A stretch of DNA of 64,000 nt from Dimorphilus gyrociliatus (Eukaryota > Annelida > Polychaeta > Dinophilidae), in NCBI GenBank assembly GCA_904063045.1, contig CAJFCJ010000010.1, positions 744,001-808,000 of the forward strand, in the 5' to 3' direction. The stretch's first letter is position 1, and the number at the start of each line of letters is the position of its first letter. The notes below the pieces were generated by a model. It worked only from the letters and a program-made list of their open reading frames with translations. It was not told the origin of the DNA and did no database searches. The position numbers and the translations under genes were made by a program. Of the stretch, positions 1-13,745 are shown one piece after another.

Positions 1-59
1 ACTTATTAAAAAAAGTTTTCAATCACCTTATCACATTTTTCATTAATCTTACATACTTT

Positions 60-3000
60 ATTTTTTCTTCATAATCCATTGATTTATCCAATGTACTTGT
101 TGCTAATACGAGAATTAGAGTCGATAAACGGTGATATATCATACCAATACTTTGTAGTACTAAAATAGAAAAAGACAAAGAAACCTAAGAAAACAATTCC
201 AATAGGATCAATCTTTTCTTTTGGAGTTTTGTTTGACAGTGGTCAAGTGACTCTCCACCTTTCATTCATTTGAAGAGTTAAAACAACTGTTATCAAAAGT
301 AAATTGGAGAGAAACATCATCGTACAAAATTCATTTTTTTCCTTTCTTAAACCTTTAATAATGAAAAATAAAAGATTAACTACCCTATTCATTTATGGCT
401 ATACTCGCCATTTTCAATTTCCTTCTCTTTATCAAGGCTAAGCTCTTTTTTCAGGATTAAAATGAAATTTAATTAACTTTTCAAAATAAACAATGTCGCG
501 TGAGGACAGAATTTTCTTAGAAAAACATTTTATATCGGGATCGTCAGTAAAATCAAACAAAGAGACATTTTGTTGTTCTAAATAAACATTGTCCAAGTTA
601 GTCTCCTGTGGATACCCTCCTTCCGCTGAATTCACTATATCAGGATTGTGAGATTAGAATTTTTGTATTCCTCTTTTTTATTATTAGCCTTTTATACTTG
701 CTACTATCGTTGATGTTGGTGATGGACTGTTTTAGATATTTTCGTTGTCTATAACAGAAGGAGCTATAAAAAATTACGTTTTTTTGTGTGAATTATAAAT
801 TTATACTCATAATAAAGAAATGACCTTGATTGGTATTTTCATTTCTGGAAAAAGTAAAATCGTTTGATGTTGAACTCTTTCTATTTGTACAGCACGAACA
901 ACAACTCTGCTTTAAATGTTTAAAGAAGAAAATATTAAAATACAAGTATAAAATATGCTGTTCTTTTAATAATTAATATTTATCAGCTTATCCCAAAATT
1001 TGACTTTTTCTTATCTGAGAGTTGTGTAGATTCTCTGACACCCCACCCAACGTCATTCATTTTAGAAAACGCATAGATTTGTAAAAGTAAATACATAGAA
1101 GGAATCAAAAAGAAATATATCACTCCACAGAAAACATTCATTGATTCCAGTGGATGTAGAATTGCTGCCATTAGAAATATCGCTGTAACAAAGAGAAAAA
1201 ACATGGACGTTGGTGATTGCCAGTCCGTTATTATATCTTTAAAAATAGCAATAATTACAAGCATTATACTATAGTATACAATACAGTAAAAACTCGAGCC
1301 AGTAAAAGCTGCATATAATGCGGTTGATTAGATAAATTTTATAAAATAAACGTAACACTTATTATTTACCGTTGTCTTTTTATTTTCAGAAAAGAAGCAG
1401 GAAAGTGCGATTATCATAACTGGGATGACATTAATTAAAATAGAAACCCATGCAGGAATAGCCGTTGAATTAAATTTTTGAGAGGCGAAGATGACAGAAC
1501 CTATCATTACCAAGAGAATAGCAGCTAGACCAAACATTGAAGAAATGAACAGTATTATTTGTTGGGTGTATCAGACTTTTGAGCGTAAGTTTGGATAATA
1601 CCAGACTTGTCCGCTAACGCTGATGCTCTAAACAAAGAAAAACATCCTGTCGCGCACAAAACACAACCGAAAATATGTTCGGTGGATTTTTGTAGCCAAT
1701 GTTCAATGGCGTATTCAAATTTTTGATACCACATTACCAGGATAAGTTTATCTAAAATAATGTTCATCTGATGAGGAAATGTAAGTCTGGAGAAAATGAA
1801 AGTTCACCTTGACTAACAGGATGTATTCTTCCACAAGCTGCTCCGATTGAAGGATCTTGCTGAGTGACCTCAATAAGTCTATGAACAGCCTCTGGCTAAT
1901 TAGAAACTATTCTATAATAGTTGTTGAAATACAAATAAACTTTACTTTAAATTCAACATCTTCATCCAAGGCTAGGATAAACATATTTTCTAATTCTTTT
2001 TGATGCTCGTCTAATTGTTCCTTTGGTGATATACTATTCGATTCTCTACTCCGTAGTTTTTATCATCAACATTCTCAAACGCATTGTCAAAATGTTAGCT
2101 GTACAGAAACGTATTATATTCATTGAAATGTTTATCTATGAAACTCACCTGCAAGTTTGTATTTTCTATTTGCAAATTCTCAATTATCACGGAACTGTTT
2201 CTGAACTTCTCTATCTTCATCCATTCTAAAAATATTATTCAACATTGTTATTATTTTAAATTCCTCTTCATACAACATTGTGGCGCAAAGATATAGATTT
2301 GGCATTGCAAAATGTTTTTTTGAAGCCTAAAGTAAAGTTAAATATATAAAACTTAAGAAAATTATGTTAAAATGCTAAAATCACCTCATAAATAATGATA
2401 TTCTCAGTAATACAACAATTAAGAAATACATCGTACAAAGGTAAAAAAATATATTCCTTGTTTTTGCTATCAGTTTTTGTGGTAGTATAGTTAGACTTAT
2501 GAAGAATTTTATACTTAAAGTCAACAATGAAAAGCCTAGAAAACTGAATGCAAACTCTTTTGATTTGAACAATCCCAAAATAGATGACGGTATCAATTCT
2601 AAAAAAAAGGAATTGAATTTATAATAAAGAATCAACTAAAATTAAAATAATACTTTGAAAGAATGGAGAACAAGGTGAATTTACTCGACTTCTACATCCA
2701 AATGTAAAAAAAATTAATAAAACTATATTACTTATAAATAGAGCTTTAGATAAGAAGATATTTAATCTTAATTTCAAAGCCGTTCTTGACAACATATATG
2801 TTATCAATTGTATATAGACCATTATAAAATAAAATTTTATCCAATCTTTCGTATAATGATCTATATCTTCTCCATCATCGCAATCTGTATTAAACGTATT
2901 ATTATATTTTTAAGTACTAATTAAATTATTTCAATATATACTCTACCTTCAACTTTTATAGCGAAAAAGTCTTTGAAGTCATTTCTTTTAGAATATCTTG

Positions 3001-4400
3001 AGTAAAGTAGCACAAGAAATACAAAAAATATTATTAATCCTCGCATTAGGCTAATTATCACATTTAACTTTGGATAATAATGAAAACTTTCTTTACTGAA
3101 TATTTCCATACCGAAATATCGTCGGCCATTTTTAAAGTAAACATGCTTATATATTTTATACAGTGTCTGAAAGAAGCACAAATTGCTCCAACAATTAAGA
3201 AGATAAAGAGATTGCTATTAGTTAAAGCTGATTTATTAATGTTTGCTTAACGAGACACAACGCCAAAGAAAACTCCCAAACCTAACAGTTTATGATAAAA
3301 TTAATATTAAAAGTACTTTTCACTATCATATTAATGGCGTTAATGCTTACACGATGGGAAAATTAATGAAAAAGCACATGGCAACATTATTCGCTTTTTT
3401 TTTCAATATGTCCCTTCTTTCAAAGTAAAGAGTGGTAAGAAACTTTATAATCGAGGGAAACAATTCAATAAGGAATAAGATACCAAATCCGTAAACTGAA
3501 TGGATACACGCTAGACCACTACTAATCAAGATGCTTGTGCCACAGGCTGATATAAATTCCGCAATACATGTCTTTAAATATTGAAATAAGTTAATATAAA
3601 ATTATCTTTTAATATGTAAAATATATACTAATATTTACGATTATGCAAACTGATAAATTCGGCCATTGACTCTCTATGAAAATTGTGCAATAAAGACTTC
3701 GGATGAGGGCGAAAACTTCAGGTGTAATCATAATTAAAGCCAAACATCGAATCCAAGACATGACAATACTTTTACACATTCTGTAGAATAAATGCTTATT
3801 GCTTATATTCATATCGTACTGCAATGGTTAATCTATGAACACTTTATCCTTATAACATGTATTTAAAAGATCTGTTTTATTTGTTCCGTCAAACATAACC
3901 ACACATGTATCATTATTGCTAAATAGGGAAGTATTTATTTCTGTTCAAATTAAATATCGTCCTGATAATAGTAAAATCTTATTGATTATTATCATTCACG
4001 TCTAAAAGAATATTACCTGATGGTGAGTTTTCATGATTTGAGGAATAATACTCTCTTATTTGAGAGGTAGGAAACAACAACATTGACTTTGATATAAAAA
4101 GACGGCCGGAAATGGATAAGATCAGAAAAGCAACTACTATAACTTTTAATAGTGATAGTAACTTGTCGAAACATCCTTCAGCTTCTTCGTTGCTTGTAGA
4201 TTCAGTATCAAATTTCAAAATTTCTGTCTTGTTCCAGCTATTTTGGTGAGTACTGGTTGACGGTCTATCTCTAGCTGAGAAAGAAGTCTCTTGCTGATTA
4301 ATATCATTGGTGTCTTCACTTATTATGTAAAGTCATCTAGCCTAAAAATTGCTCCTGCATTTTTCCTCATTGCTTGTTGAGGAAGTGAAGTGTTCAAAAT
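60..4400 (-). pseudogene. Chitin synthase relic (GT2 family, multi-exon, catalytic core deleted)
   Basis: Reading down the minus strand, blocks match animal chitin synthase in order: N-terminal TM with KVIVVAFLI and LLFPTSQ (about 4218-3979); more TM exons (3824-2381); CATMLYEEE and FRMDEDR (about 2300-2200); HFDNAFEN (about 2095-2070); LALDEDVEF (1980-1940); an exon with GAACGRIHPV (about 1892-1807); MWYQKFEYAIEHW to CFSLFRASAL (about 1745-1600); TM exon 1537-1380; IPSMYLLLQIYAFSK and WGVRE (1264-1020); final TMs with IDPIG and GMIYHR (about 330-60). Lesions: the roughly 90-residue stretch carrying EDRW, the acceptor loop and QRRRW is absent at about 1545-1560, where the frame also shifts; the GGRLVWTLPGK/RWSQVMYMYY block before LALDED is missing; in-frame TAA at 2095-2097; in-frame TGA at 243-245; a frame break in a T run near 160-170. 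An intact enzyme polymerises UDP-GlcNAc into chitin at the plasma membrane; this copy cannot. Homology is very likely; pseudogene status is likely, the alternative being a catalytically dead expressed paralog. Confidence 0.82.
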
Positions 4401-7340
4401 TCGAAGAAAAAATAAGATTTCAAATAACATTCTACAAATTATCTTATCAATCATCAATTAGAGATAATTCTTAAGAAAAATTTATACGATATGTCATGTT
4501 GTTCTACTCTTTTTATGAATGTTGAATAATGCTATTTGGCGTGAAACGTGCCTATGATAATAATTTGAGAAATTAATTTGACATTTATTTAAACCATAAA
4601 TTAATTAGTTGTATGTTATTAGTTAATTACAATAGTATTAGTAAAGCTCATCAACTTTAATCGTTATAGGTAATCCAGTATAAATTTTTTTTTTAATATA
4701 AATCAATAATCTGTTGCTATTAAGCTTATAACCACTTGAGATTATGTAAGACATACACTGCCATGCAATTCACTCAATTATAAAAGCAGTTACTTTCCTT
4801 ATTCAATAAAAATATTATCTCTCTCTCTCTCCCCTCTTTTTCTTTCAATCTATCTCTTCTTCTGTCATACTCCTGTTTACTTCAGTGCTCTGCCACCATT
4901 ATTCATCTTAACTCTCACTTTTTTCCTCTCCTCTTCCTAATCTAATTTAATAGTGGGAAAAAAATTACTTTTTCACCCTATATGCAGAGTTACCTTTTAA
5001 AAAGAAATCAATATTAAAATATGAGATTTTTTCTTATAATATGGAATTTTATAACTATTAGAGCAGGTAAGGAAGTTTATTTTGTTGATATCTTATTTCA
5101 TAAATGAGTAGAGGTTTGGAAGTGTTTTATTGAATATGTTTATGGTTATTAAAATTCAACTGATATAAAATTGATAGTAAAATAAAGCTTTAAATCTCAA
5201 TATGTTATATCTTTAATGCATTATAGGCTGATGAAATATAAAATATTCAATTGACCAATTTTGCAAAGGATTGACTTTCAATGAATATTTCTAGCTTAGG
5301 CTTTCCAACCCTATTAGAATACTGTCAATTAAAGTCATATTCCTTTCGGAAATATTTTCTCATCTGAAGTGTTAATGTCAAATTTTCATATACTATATTT
5401 ACACATATTTATTAACTATATAAATAAGAAATCTTATGTACCGAATATGAAAAAAAAAGACATATAAAAAATAAAGGTTGTATTTGTTGTTTTTATATTT
5501 TTCATATAAAAATAGATACATACAAAAGATGTTTGTTTGAAATGCTTGAAGTATGATGGCAGAGAAATTTAATCATTTAAAAAATATATGATAATTAACA
5601 TTTATCATCAAAAATGGAACATTCATTTTTATCAATTTTATTATAATTTCTAATTTTTGGTTGTTTTCTTCTTTTCCCATAATTTTATCCTAAAAATAAA
5701 TCAAAGAGAAAAGGAAAAATTATGCTTGAAATGGTTTTGAAATAGCTTTTTTCCAAAGGGTTCATTTAACATCAAATAAATCCTTGAATTTCAATTTTCA
5801 CGCAACAACAGGAAGAGCCTGAGGCTGTTCTATTGTATAAAATTGCTGTTTAATCGTCTGTTGTAAAGATTGAAGACCTTATTTTATACATGTTCAAAGT
5901 ATTATAAAATTATATCATTTACCGTGAAGGCTTATTGATGAAAAAAGATGCTTAATCTTTATTTCTAACATCTTTTCAAAGAGAATATTGACATTACATA
6001 CTCTGCTTTAACATTACAATTTTTTGCTATACGTTACTTCTATCTTATTAACAATTAAACTAAGACGAGAAAGACGAGAAAGAGAATACTGTTGCTATTA
6101 TTTTAATTAATTTCTTGATAAAAGATTTAAAAAATCAAAGAAAAAAAGATAATCATTAAACCATAAGAAATATGAAAAGTAGAGCAGTAGCAGTATATCA
6201 TAATAAGTAGAGGTATAAAATGTTGCATCTAATGAAAAGTGTAGCACAACACTTGGATACGTGATAAAAAATAGGTAATAATTACATCAATGGTACCTAG
6301 ACACAGAGTATAAAAAGGGAGAAGCTCGTTTAATCGAAAGAATGGGAAAAATTGGTTAAAAAAAATCCAACAGGTGCCTCCATTTTCCGCTTTTTTACTG
6401 ATTATAATGCGACATACGATCGTCATTCTGTAATACCTTTTTTTTCATTTAATCAATCAGCTTTATTTAGTCTTGTCTTTGCATTACCTCTCCGTTCTTT
6501 CTCTTTACTCGGATCTTTTAAGTTCATCTTTTACAAGCAGTTTTTTGCCTTAAGGATTCGTTGAAAAATTAATAAGAAATCTGGAAACTAGTTAATTAGT
6601 AAAATTTAATGGATAATATACTGCAAAGTAATTAATAGATAACGGTTAGGATACTTTATTAATAAGAATCATTTAATAAATGCAGAATTGGAGGACAGTT
6701 ATACTTTTAGAAAATTGTTCAAAGTAGCGTAAGAGTCAAAAAGCAGAAAAGGGGAGGAGGCTGGGAAGGTACGAAACGAGAAAAACAGAGACAGTGAAAG
6801 TTAGTAATTAATTGAGTGGGTGAGTACTTTGAGAATAGACAGAGAGAGAGAGAGAGAGAGGTAAGAGAGAAGCAAAGAGGTTGCAAGTTTTTTTTTTTGC
6901 ATACTACATGTGGACAACTTTTTATGAGGAGAGAAGATTTACAGATATATTTTTTTCTTCGCTTTGCTTGGTTTAAAGAAATTTTTACCATACAGGTACG
7001 TTTACCTTCCTAAGAGGAAATCACGTTATATCAATTTTATGGGTGTATAGTGCCTTAAGCCTATTTATTTCAATATTCGTTATTGTATCTTGTTTCTTCG
7101 TATCCATGGTGATTCGTAATTTACGGAAATTTATGATAAATTAAGATCATTCAGTTTTATAGTTAATTTCTTACAGTAAAGGTAGATTGCTCTAAGAGTT
7201 AACAAATAAAGATGAACTCTGCTAATCTTGAAAAGCGAACAACAAAATTGATTGTAAAATAGAACGTGGCAGTTTGTAAACATTTTTCTAGACGCCTTGG
7301 CGTTTACTTAAACGATCATTTTTTTATTACAGGAAAATTT
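4401..7340. other. AT-rich intergenic stretch
   Basis: No supported exon is seen between the chitin synthase relic and the next gene. Contents: a pyrimidine-rich stretch with (CT)n at 4818-4832, a (GA)n run at 6841-6860, and AT-rich sequence with short chance reading frames. A pyrimidine tract ending in AG at 7332, just before the first coding exon of the next gene, suggests a 5' UTR intron in its right-hand part. Confidence 0.5.
6841..6860. repeat. (AG)n microsatellite
   Basis: Ten uninterrupted AG units inside a wider purine-rich segment (about 6720-6880). One of more than ten GA/CT tracts in the window. Confidence 0.9.
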
Positions 7341-7352
7341 TCAAGTAGGATC

Positions 7353-10324
7353 ATGCTCAACTCTACAAGTTCAACGAATTCTTCCTCACCGGAATTAGTC
7401 TATATTCCTTATCCTATTTTATTCCTCATATTATTATTTCTGGCTGTTGCTTCCTTTATAAGGTATCACTTGAAAAATAAAACGAAATATGAAGTAAGGA
7501 AATATAAGGAGAGCTTGCCAACGACAAGATTCAAAATGATGGAGGGACATATAGATGTATCAAAGATTGTTAATAAAGTAATGATAGATGAAGTGAGGAA
7601 TTACGAAATGCTCAAAAATGAATCTCAATTGGAAGTTGGTAAGAATCGACTTTTATACACTAGATTAAGGTTTTTGGTAATGAGCAACTAGAAAAGGTGT
7701 TGTTGCCTAGATACCTACTTCGTTCTTTTAAAATTCTAAATCATTTGGCAAATGTATTTCCATAGTGTTAGTTGCGCTTCTGAGATTAGAAAACGTTTAT
7801 TTCTTACTAAATTTCCAGTGAAATAATGAGGGTAAGCAATTAAATACTTTTCAAATAGAGACGTATTGACTCAATAAAACTTAAAGCATTTACGACATGC
7901 AACACTTAAGTCGGTTTCTTAAAAAGAAATTCAAAGAAAATAACTTCATTAATATTATTATTTGTGTCATTTAAGCCATATACATTTATTAAGACGTAGC
8001 TTTTTCAATTCACACTATTCATCTTTCAGGAGCATATATTTACTCATACTTTTATTCACTATATCTATATATATATATAAATATACATTAGTATATATAT
8101 ATATCTATATTTATAGATATAATTTTTCTATATTTTGCTGATTTATATGCATTGTAAATTATAAATTATATCTCTAATTCCTTTCCCTTTTTAAGTTCTT
8201 CTTTCATTCTAATAAGTAAAATTATAGAATAAGTGCTTCAGACAAATTAGCTGGTATCAATATTAATGATCCATTCTTTTGAGGATCAAACACAATAATA
8301 TTTATTGCCAAGGCTGTTAAATTTTAGGTTGTTCTAGTTCAAATTGATTACTTAGTAAGTAATTGAAAGCATTCGAAGTCTTGTTTATGTAAATTGAAAA
8401 TAAAAATGATTTTAAGGTGATGTTGACACAGATTGATTTTATTAATCAATACCTAAATATAAATGATAGACGTCAAGGCTTGAAATTTTATTACATTAAA
8501 ATTTTTACATAGTCTATCTATTGGAAGGTGTCAAAGGCAAAGTACAAAATGAATTGTTTGGCCATAAAAGGGAAGAAAAACTGTAAAGAAAGGAAATGTA
8601 TAAATTGCCAATATAGATTTTTTATAGAAATATATGGATATATCTATTTTCTTTTAATGAAGATATCAGCTTTCCTCAGTTAAACATCAATAATTAGATA
8701 AACTTTTAATTCTGACGAAAAAGACGTAGTGACTAATTTTGACGCACAAATCTGAATTGAAAGTGAAGCTAAACACAATAGCCTACAGGGTTTGAAGAAA
8801 CTATTCTTTCTAATGAGCATCTTTTATATTAATATGAGAGCGTACAAATTAAAGATAGCTATTTCTGACGATTAATAACCTGAGTAGATCTTTCATAATA
8901 ACAATACATATACTGACGATACTAATATTCACTGTATTTATAAATCTAATACACTGTTGTATATATAAAAAAAAGTCAAGACCAGAAGCGACCTTCCTTC
9001 TAGATCTTTTTTAAACAAAGGCATTGATCTCAACACCTTTGCTATAGAATCAATGAAAACATTCATTATTCCATTTAAAATTCACTAAAACTGTATTGAC
9101 TATTGCTTTTGTATTATTAAAATTATATACCTTATTTTGTTAAAATAATAGAAATGCTATCCTATATAAATATTTCTTTAAATATATCTGACAAATTGAA
9201 AAACTTCCTTTAATAGTTAAAAAAAGGCATAACCATTTACGGAAAATATTTTAAAATGGTGTCTATGGAAATATACCTATTATATCTCTTTAAAAAATGA
9301 GTCATTAATTTAATTAATGTGTTGGGGATATGAGAAACAATCTTCTTCAATAACAATTAATTAATTATTAAATGATACTTTTAGGTATAAAGACATTTGT
9401 AATATATATGTATTATGAGCGTCTATATAGGTATAGACTAATATATATATATATATAAATTTATATACTGTATATATATCAAAATGGTAATACATGTCTA
9501 TGTATGTCAGTATAGGAATTTTAAAAGTCTAATCATGGTTTCTCTTCACTCTTCTTTGAAATAACATTTCTTATAATTTTTTAAAGCTTAAGTGAGTATA
9601 TCATTAATTGAAACTGAATTCTCCTTCTTTCTTTTATTTTCTTTTAAACAAATCGTGACTTGAATATTCTTACAGATTTTTCTTTATTTGTTATTCCTTG
9701 TCTATTATTGACTCATAAAGTACAATAAGAGTTAAGAGATTTTCTATAATTCGATGATTCCCTATCAAACGGAATGGTAAATAAGATTGTTGCAATAGCA
9801 AACTATGTTATTAACTTAGTACAATTGGCTCTCAACTCACTGCGGTTCTCTCCCTTACATTCTCTTTCCCTTAGATAAGAACAATCTATTGGCATCTTTT
9901 CAATCAGCATTGAATGGATATTCAGTTTGTTTTAGTTATAAATAGCCATTCATATTCAATTGATATTCCTTTTTTTCTCTCTACAATTATACGAACACTG
10001 ATATCATTGATTTATATAATTTAAAAACATGTTAGGAAAGAGTAACCTTGCAGAAAAAAATTAATACTTGTTAAACAACAGTAGGATTGATACTTCTTAT
10101 CATTACATTCTAATTTAACGTCATATGTTTTTGTTTAATCATTAGAAAACTTACAAACGAAGAAGGAAGCGAGTTTCATATCGAAATCTCTCCCGAGTTC
10201 TTCTCGTGGCGAAGAAAAACCAGGAAAAAAGTTAAGATCAAACATGCTGGTATTTCCCAAAAGGATAGCTACATTAACTTCTACAGAACAACCGAAATCT
10301 AGCATGACTGACATTAGTATCTAG
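7353..10324 (+). CDS. Small single-pass membrane protein, two exons, unknown function
   Basis: Exon 1 is 7353-7638 and exon 2 is 10146-10324. Exon 1 follows an acceptor (tacag, 7328-7332) and its ATG is the first in the frame after it. It ends at a strong donor (GTAAGA at 7639) in phase 1. Exon 2 follows ATTAG at 10145 and is open in exactly the needed phase, ending TAG at 10322-10324. The product would be about 154 residues: a Ser/Thr/Asn-rich N terminus with N-glycosylation sequons (NST, NSS), one TM helix at about residues 23-42, then a basic cytoplasmic region, ending in a Ser/Lys-rich tail with terminus TDISI. If the donor is not used, exon 1 reads on to a stop at 7691 (112 residues). 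I do not recognise the family. The exon 2 join rests only on phase and splice signals; all three frames are open in part of exon 2, so the tail is uncertain. Confidence 0.5.
7639..10145 (+). other. Putative long intron, AT-rich
   Basis: About 2.5 kb with no coding signal. It holds AT dinucleotide stretches near 8060-8125 and 9435-9480, the latter with the TACTAATATAT/TATACTGTATA motif pair seen elsewhere in the window. Confidence 0.35.
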
Positions 10325-11491
10325 AGAAATTATTTTATGACTTTTTTATGGCAAATTATAACTTTCGGTTTCTATTATTGCAGTTTGTTTTTTTTCCTTT
10401 GTTATGTTATACTCTCCTTTTGTTTCTCTTGGTCAATTTCTACTTGAAATTTATTCAACACCAAAAATAAGAGACATCTAACCATATACTGCTTATCCAT
10501 TGATTAGATATTACTGATATTGTTAATTGCAGCAGTGCTGCCATCTAAATTAATACATAGGCCTATTACTTTCTGTTTATAAGAGAAATTTCTTAATATT
10601 CGTCACCCTTTTAATTATTACAAAGAGGTAGTTTAAAGAGTTTTCACGCTCTTTTGTGGTATATTTATCTTAAAAAAAGCAACAAAGTTGTGGAGAGAGG
10701 GGGGATAATGCATCAATTTCCTTCCACTGGTTATTGAACCAAGAACATTAAGGAAAAAATGATCTGCAGGAGTTTACTTTTCGGACAAACAAGAAAACTA
10801 TAATTTGCAGAGGCTAATAAAAGTCCAGAAAAGTGCAACAAATACACAAATCTATATAGTATAATATATACTAATGCACAATATATGCAGTATATATACT
10901 TTATGTATACTTGGATAGTTTATACAGATATTAATTTTCATATATATTAACGTATATGCTTACTATAATAAATCACTATTCATGTATTGTATAAATAGCA
11001 GGTTTATTGTTTAATTTTTTTGTTTACCTATAAAAATATATGTACTTTTTTCAAATATTTTTTTTAATGTTTTCTTTTCTCATTTTGGCTAGAAATACAA
11101 TTTGTTTACCATTAAAAAATAAAAATTTTTGAGCTGGTACGCCATCTCTTGATAGATTTTATAACTAGATGATGCTGTGGAAGTTAGTATGCTTATGCAT
11201 TCTTCTTCTGTTTCAATGTAATTACCATTTTTAAAGTACTTTAACGGTGAGGATGCTGTGAAGCATCATTGGTAATCGCTTCACGAAAAAAATCGTTTAC
11301 TAAGAAATAGGGGTATTGCTGGATAAAATGGCAAATACAAATGTCAAATCAATAGCGCAACAAGGCCAGCACATTTTGCAGTACACTTATCTACTCCGTT
11401 CCAGTAACGCCTCAGTCAGCGTCCTGATCTGAAAACGTTGAAGAATATTCCTCGGAACGCCCCTCATATAATAATTTTATATGGAATGAAC

Positions 11492-11497
11492 CACGTG
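11492..11497. promoter_or_regulatory. Palindromic E-box upstream of TMEM151-like gene
   Basis: GTCACGTGG context (CACGTG core) lies about 55 bp before the start codon at 11552. Perfect E-boxes of this type bind USF/MITF/Myc-class bHLH factors. A second GTCACGTGA occurs upstream of the GPCR at 27703. Function is inferred from sequence only. Confidence 0.4.
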
Positions 11498-11551
11498 ACC
11501 AACTATAGGAATTAATAACGAGACGCCGTCAGCTATCTGACTAAACGAGAT

Positions 11552-13706
11552 ATGTGGTTTAAAGCTGCTAGAAGTTTACAGGCAAATCCTGATGCTGGTA
11601 GACCAAAATTGGTTAAATTCAAGGCGAGGAAAGGAGATAGAAGATCCAGCGGAAGAGTTGTAGTTAAACAGAAACTGTTAAAAGACAGTGACAGGTAAAT
11701 AATAATCACATTCTTATAAAGAAAAAAAAGGAAGCGTCATTTAGAAAAAAACTGATAGTTGAATTGTGTAATAATAAAAAACCTACTATTTGTTTTGTGT
11801 AATAGTTGGAAGCTTCCATAAAACGTTTGATGTAGTGCACTTGTATCAGTTATGTCTGTGGCATCGTAAATTTACCAATCTATGTTCAAAGTAAGCTCTT
11901 CATAGCCATCCATGAGTTTGTATAATCAAAACTACTGTATTTAAATAACCAAAAGCATTAGGGAGATAATGTATATATTCCAATTGTTCCATTTTGTACT
12001 CATGACAATTGTTTGTCCTAAAACACACAAACAGTAATAGGTACATTTATCCTGTTTTCGAGGCAATTATCATCGCAAATTGATACTTTTACCTTATGGA
12101 AATTTCCGTACATCTATTCTGTACAAGGTATTTAATAGATTCGTTAAAAAAGGGAAATGTTTGCACTTAGCCATCTATTAGACAAATGTGGAAAAAGACG
12201 TATAAGCTGGAAGAAAAAAGGTGTTCGTGAGCAATTAAAAAAAAAACCGAAATCTAGGTAAACTATAGTATTTCAGAAAAAGAATATATATGTCTTTTTG
12301 TCCTGTTTTTAGAACAAAGAAAAAATCTGATAATTCGTCTTTTTATTGAAAAAGGAAAGAAAAATGTATTGGTGTAGAATATTTTCAATGCAAACCTCTT
12401 AGTTTTGAAGCATATACTAATTTCCGGTTTATAGGCCTATTATGCAAAAGAAAACTGTTTTTCTCTATTTTTTGTAAAAGTTTTTAATTAATTTTTTATA
12501 AAACGTTCATTTTCTATATTGTATGAATTCTCTTGTTTCCCCCTATGTTAAAATTCTCATCTTTCAACTTAACTGTGAATATTTTTATAGCTAATCAATT
12601 CTCTAGTAAGGAGAGACTCCTCATCGTAAGAAAGATTGGTATAAGTAGACTAATTTAGCGTAAAAAATCTTTACAGGGGCAAGCAAACCGAACAATCGCA
12701 ACATGACAAACTGCTAGAACGTTAGTATTATTATTTTTTATTGGTTATATACTGAAGGTAATAAAAGTTCAAAGACAGTTTAAACATTGATGCATTCATG
12801 AGTAAATACATTTGAAAACATATATTTTATTATACAAATATAGAATGTTTATATATTAATGCATACAGATGTATTTTATATATTAAGATTAATTTATGCT
12901 GGTCACATAAGTTTGTGTATGGTTAAACAGATGAAGACGATGGAAGCGATAAGGAAGAAGCCTACCCAAAAGAAGTAATTATGAAATGCAAACAAAGCTT
13001 AGAAAAAGGAGTGTTGGGTTGGGAAAAGGGCTAAAGAGGAGGATTTAGGGGATTTTAGTTTTGAGAGAGGCAAATAATTTATTTTCTTTTCTCTTCTCTT
13101 CTCATTTAAACAGATAATAATAAGTGTTGAAGATGAAAAGTATAATTTGGAATATACCATTAAATCTGATGGAATTCAATTATTTAAACCCCAACCAAAT
13201 TTGGACGGACAGGTTTTTTACATTTTCATTACTACATATTGCTATTGTATCATTTTCCTTTACTATAGATGTACGTTGAAGAGCCAACTGCATCAAAAAT
13301 TCGAATACTAAGAATATGCGCTAGTGTACTCGCTCATATTGTGTTTTTTACAGCTTTATCCATTCTACTTGTCGCATATAAATGTAAGAAAAAAAAACCA
13401 ATTATCGTAAATAATGTTTCTATTTAGATATTTATCTACCAGGATTCAATTTCTCTTTTTCTCTTTAATTAACAACAAATATTACTTTTTTCCTTTATAA
13501 TAAGTTATAAACGAGGGATACTAATATTTAACAAAACAAATGATAAAGGATAAAAGGAATGATAGGGTTGTAAAAAAAGAAAAAAAAGAGAACGAATAGA
13601 AAATCAGAGCACGCATCAACAGCAATACAGGGCTATTGGTCAAAAGAAAATCAATCCTGCGCATATTGGTCTTAAAAGAGAAAGAGGGGTGGGTGGGTGA
13701 AGAGAG

Positions 13707-13745
<39 letters not shown>

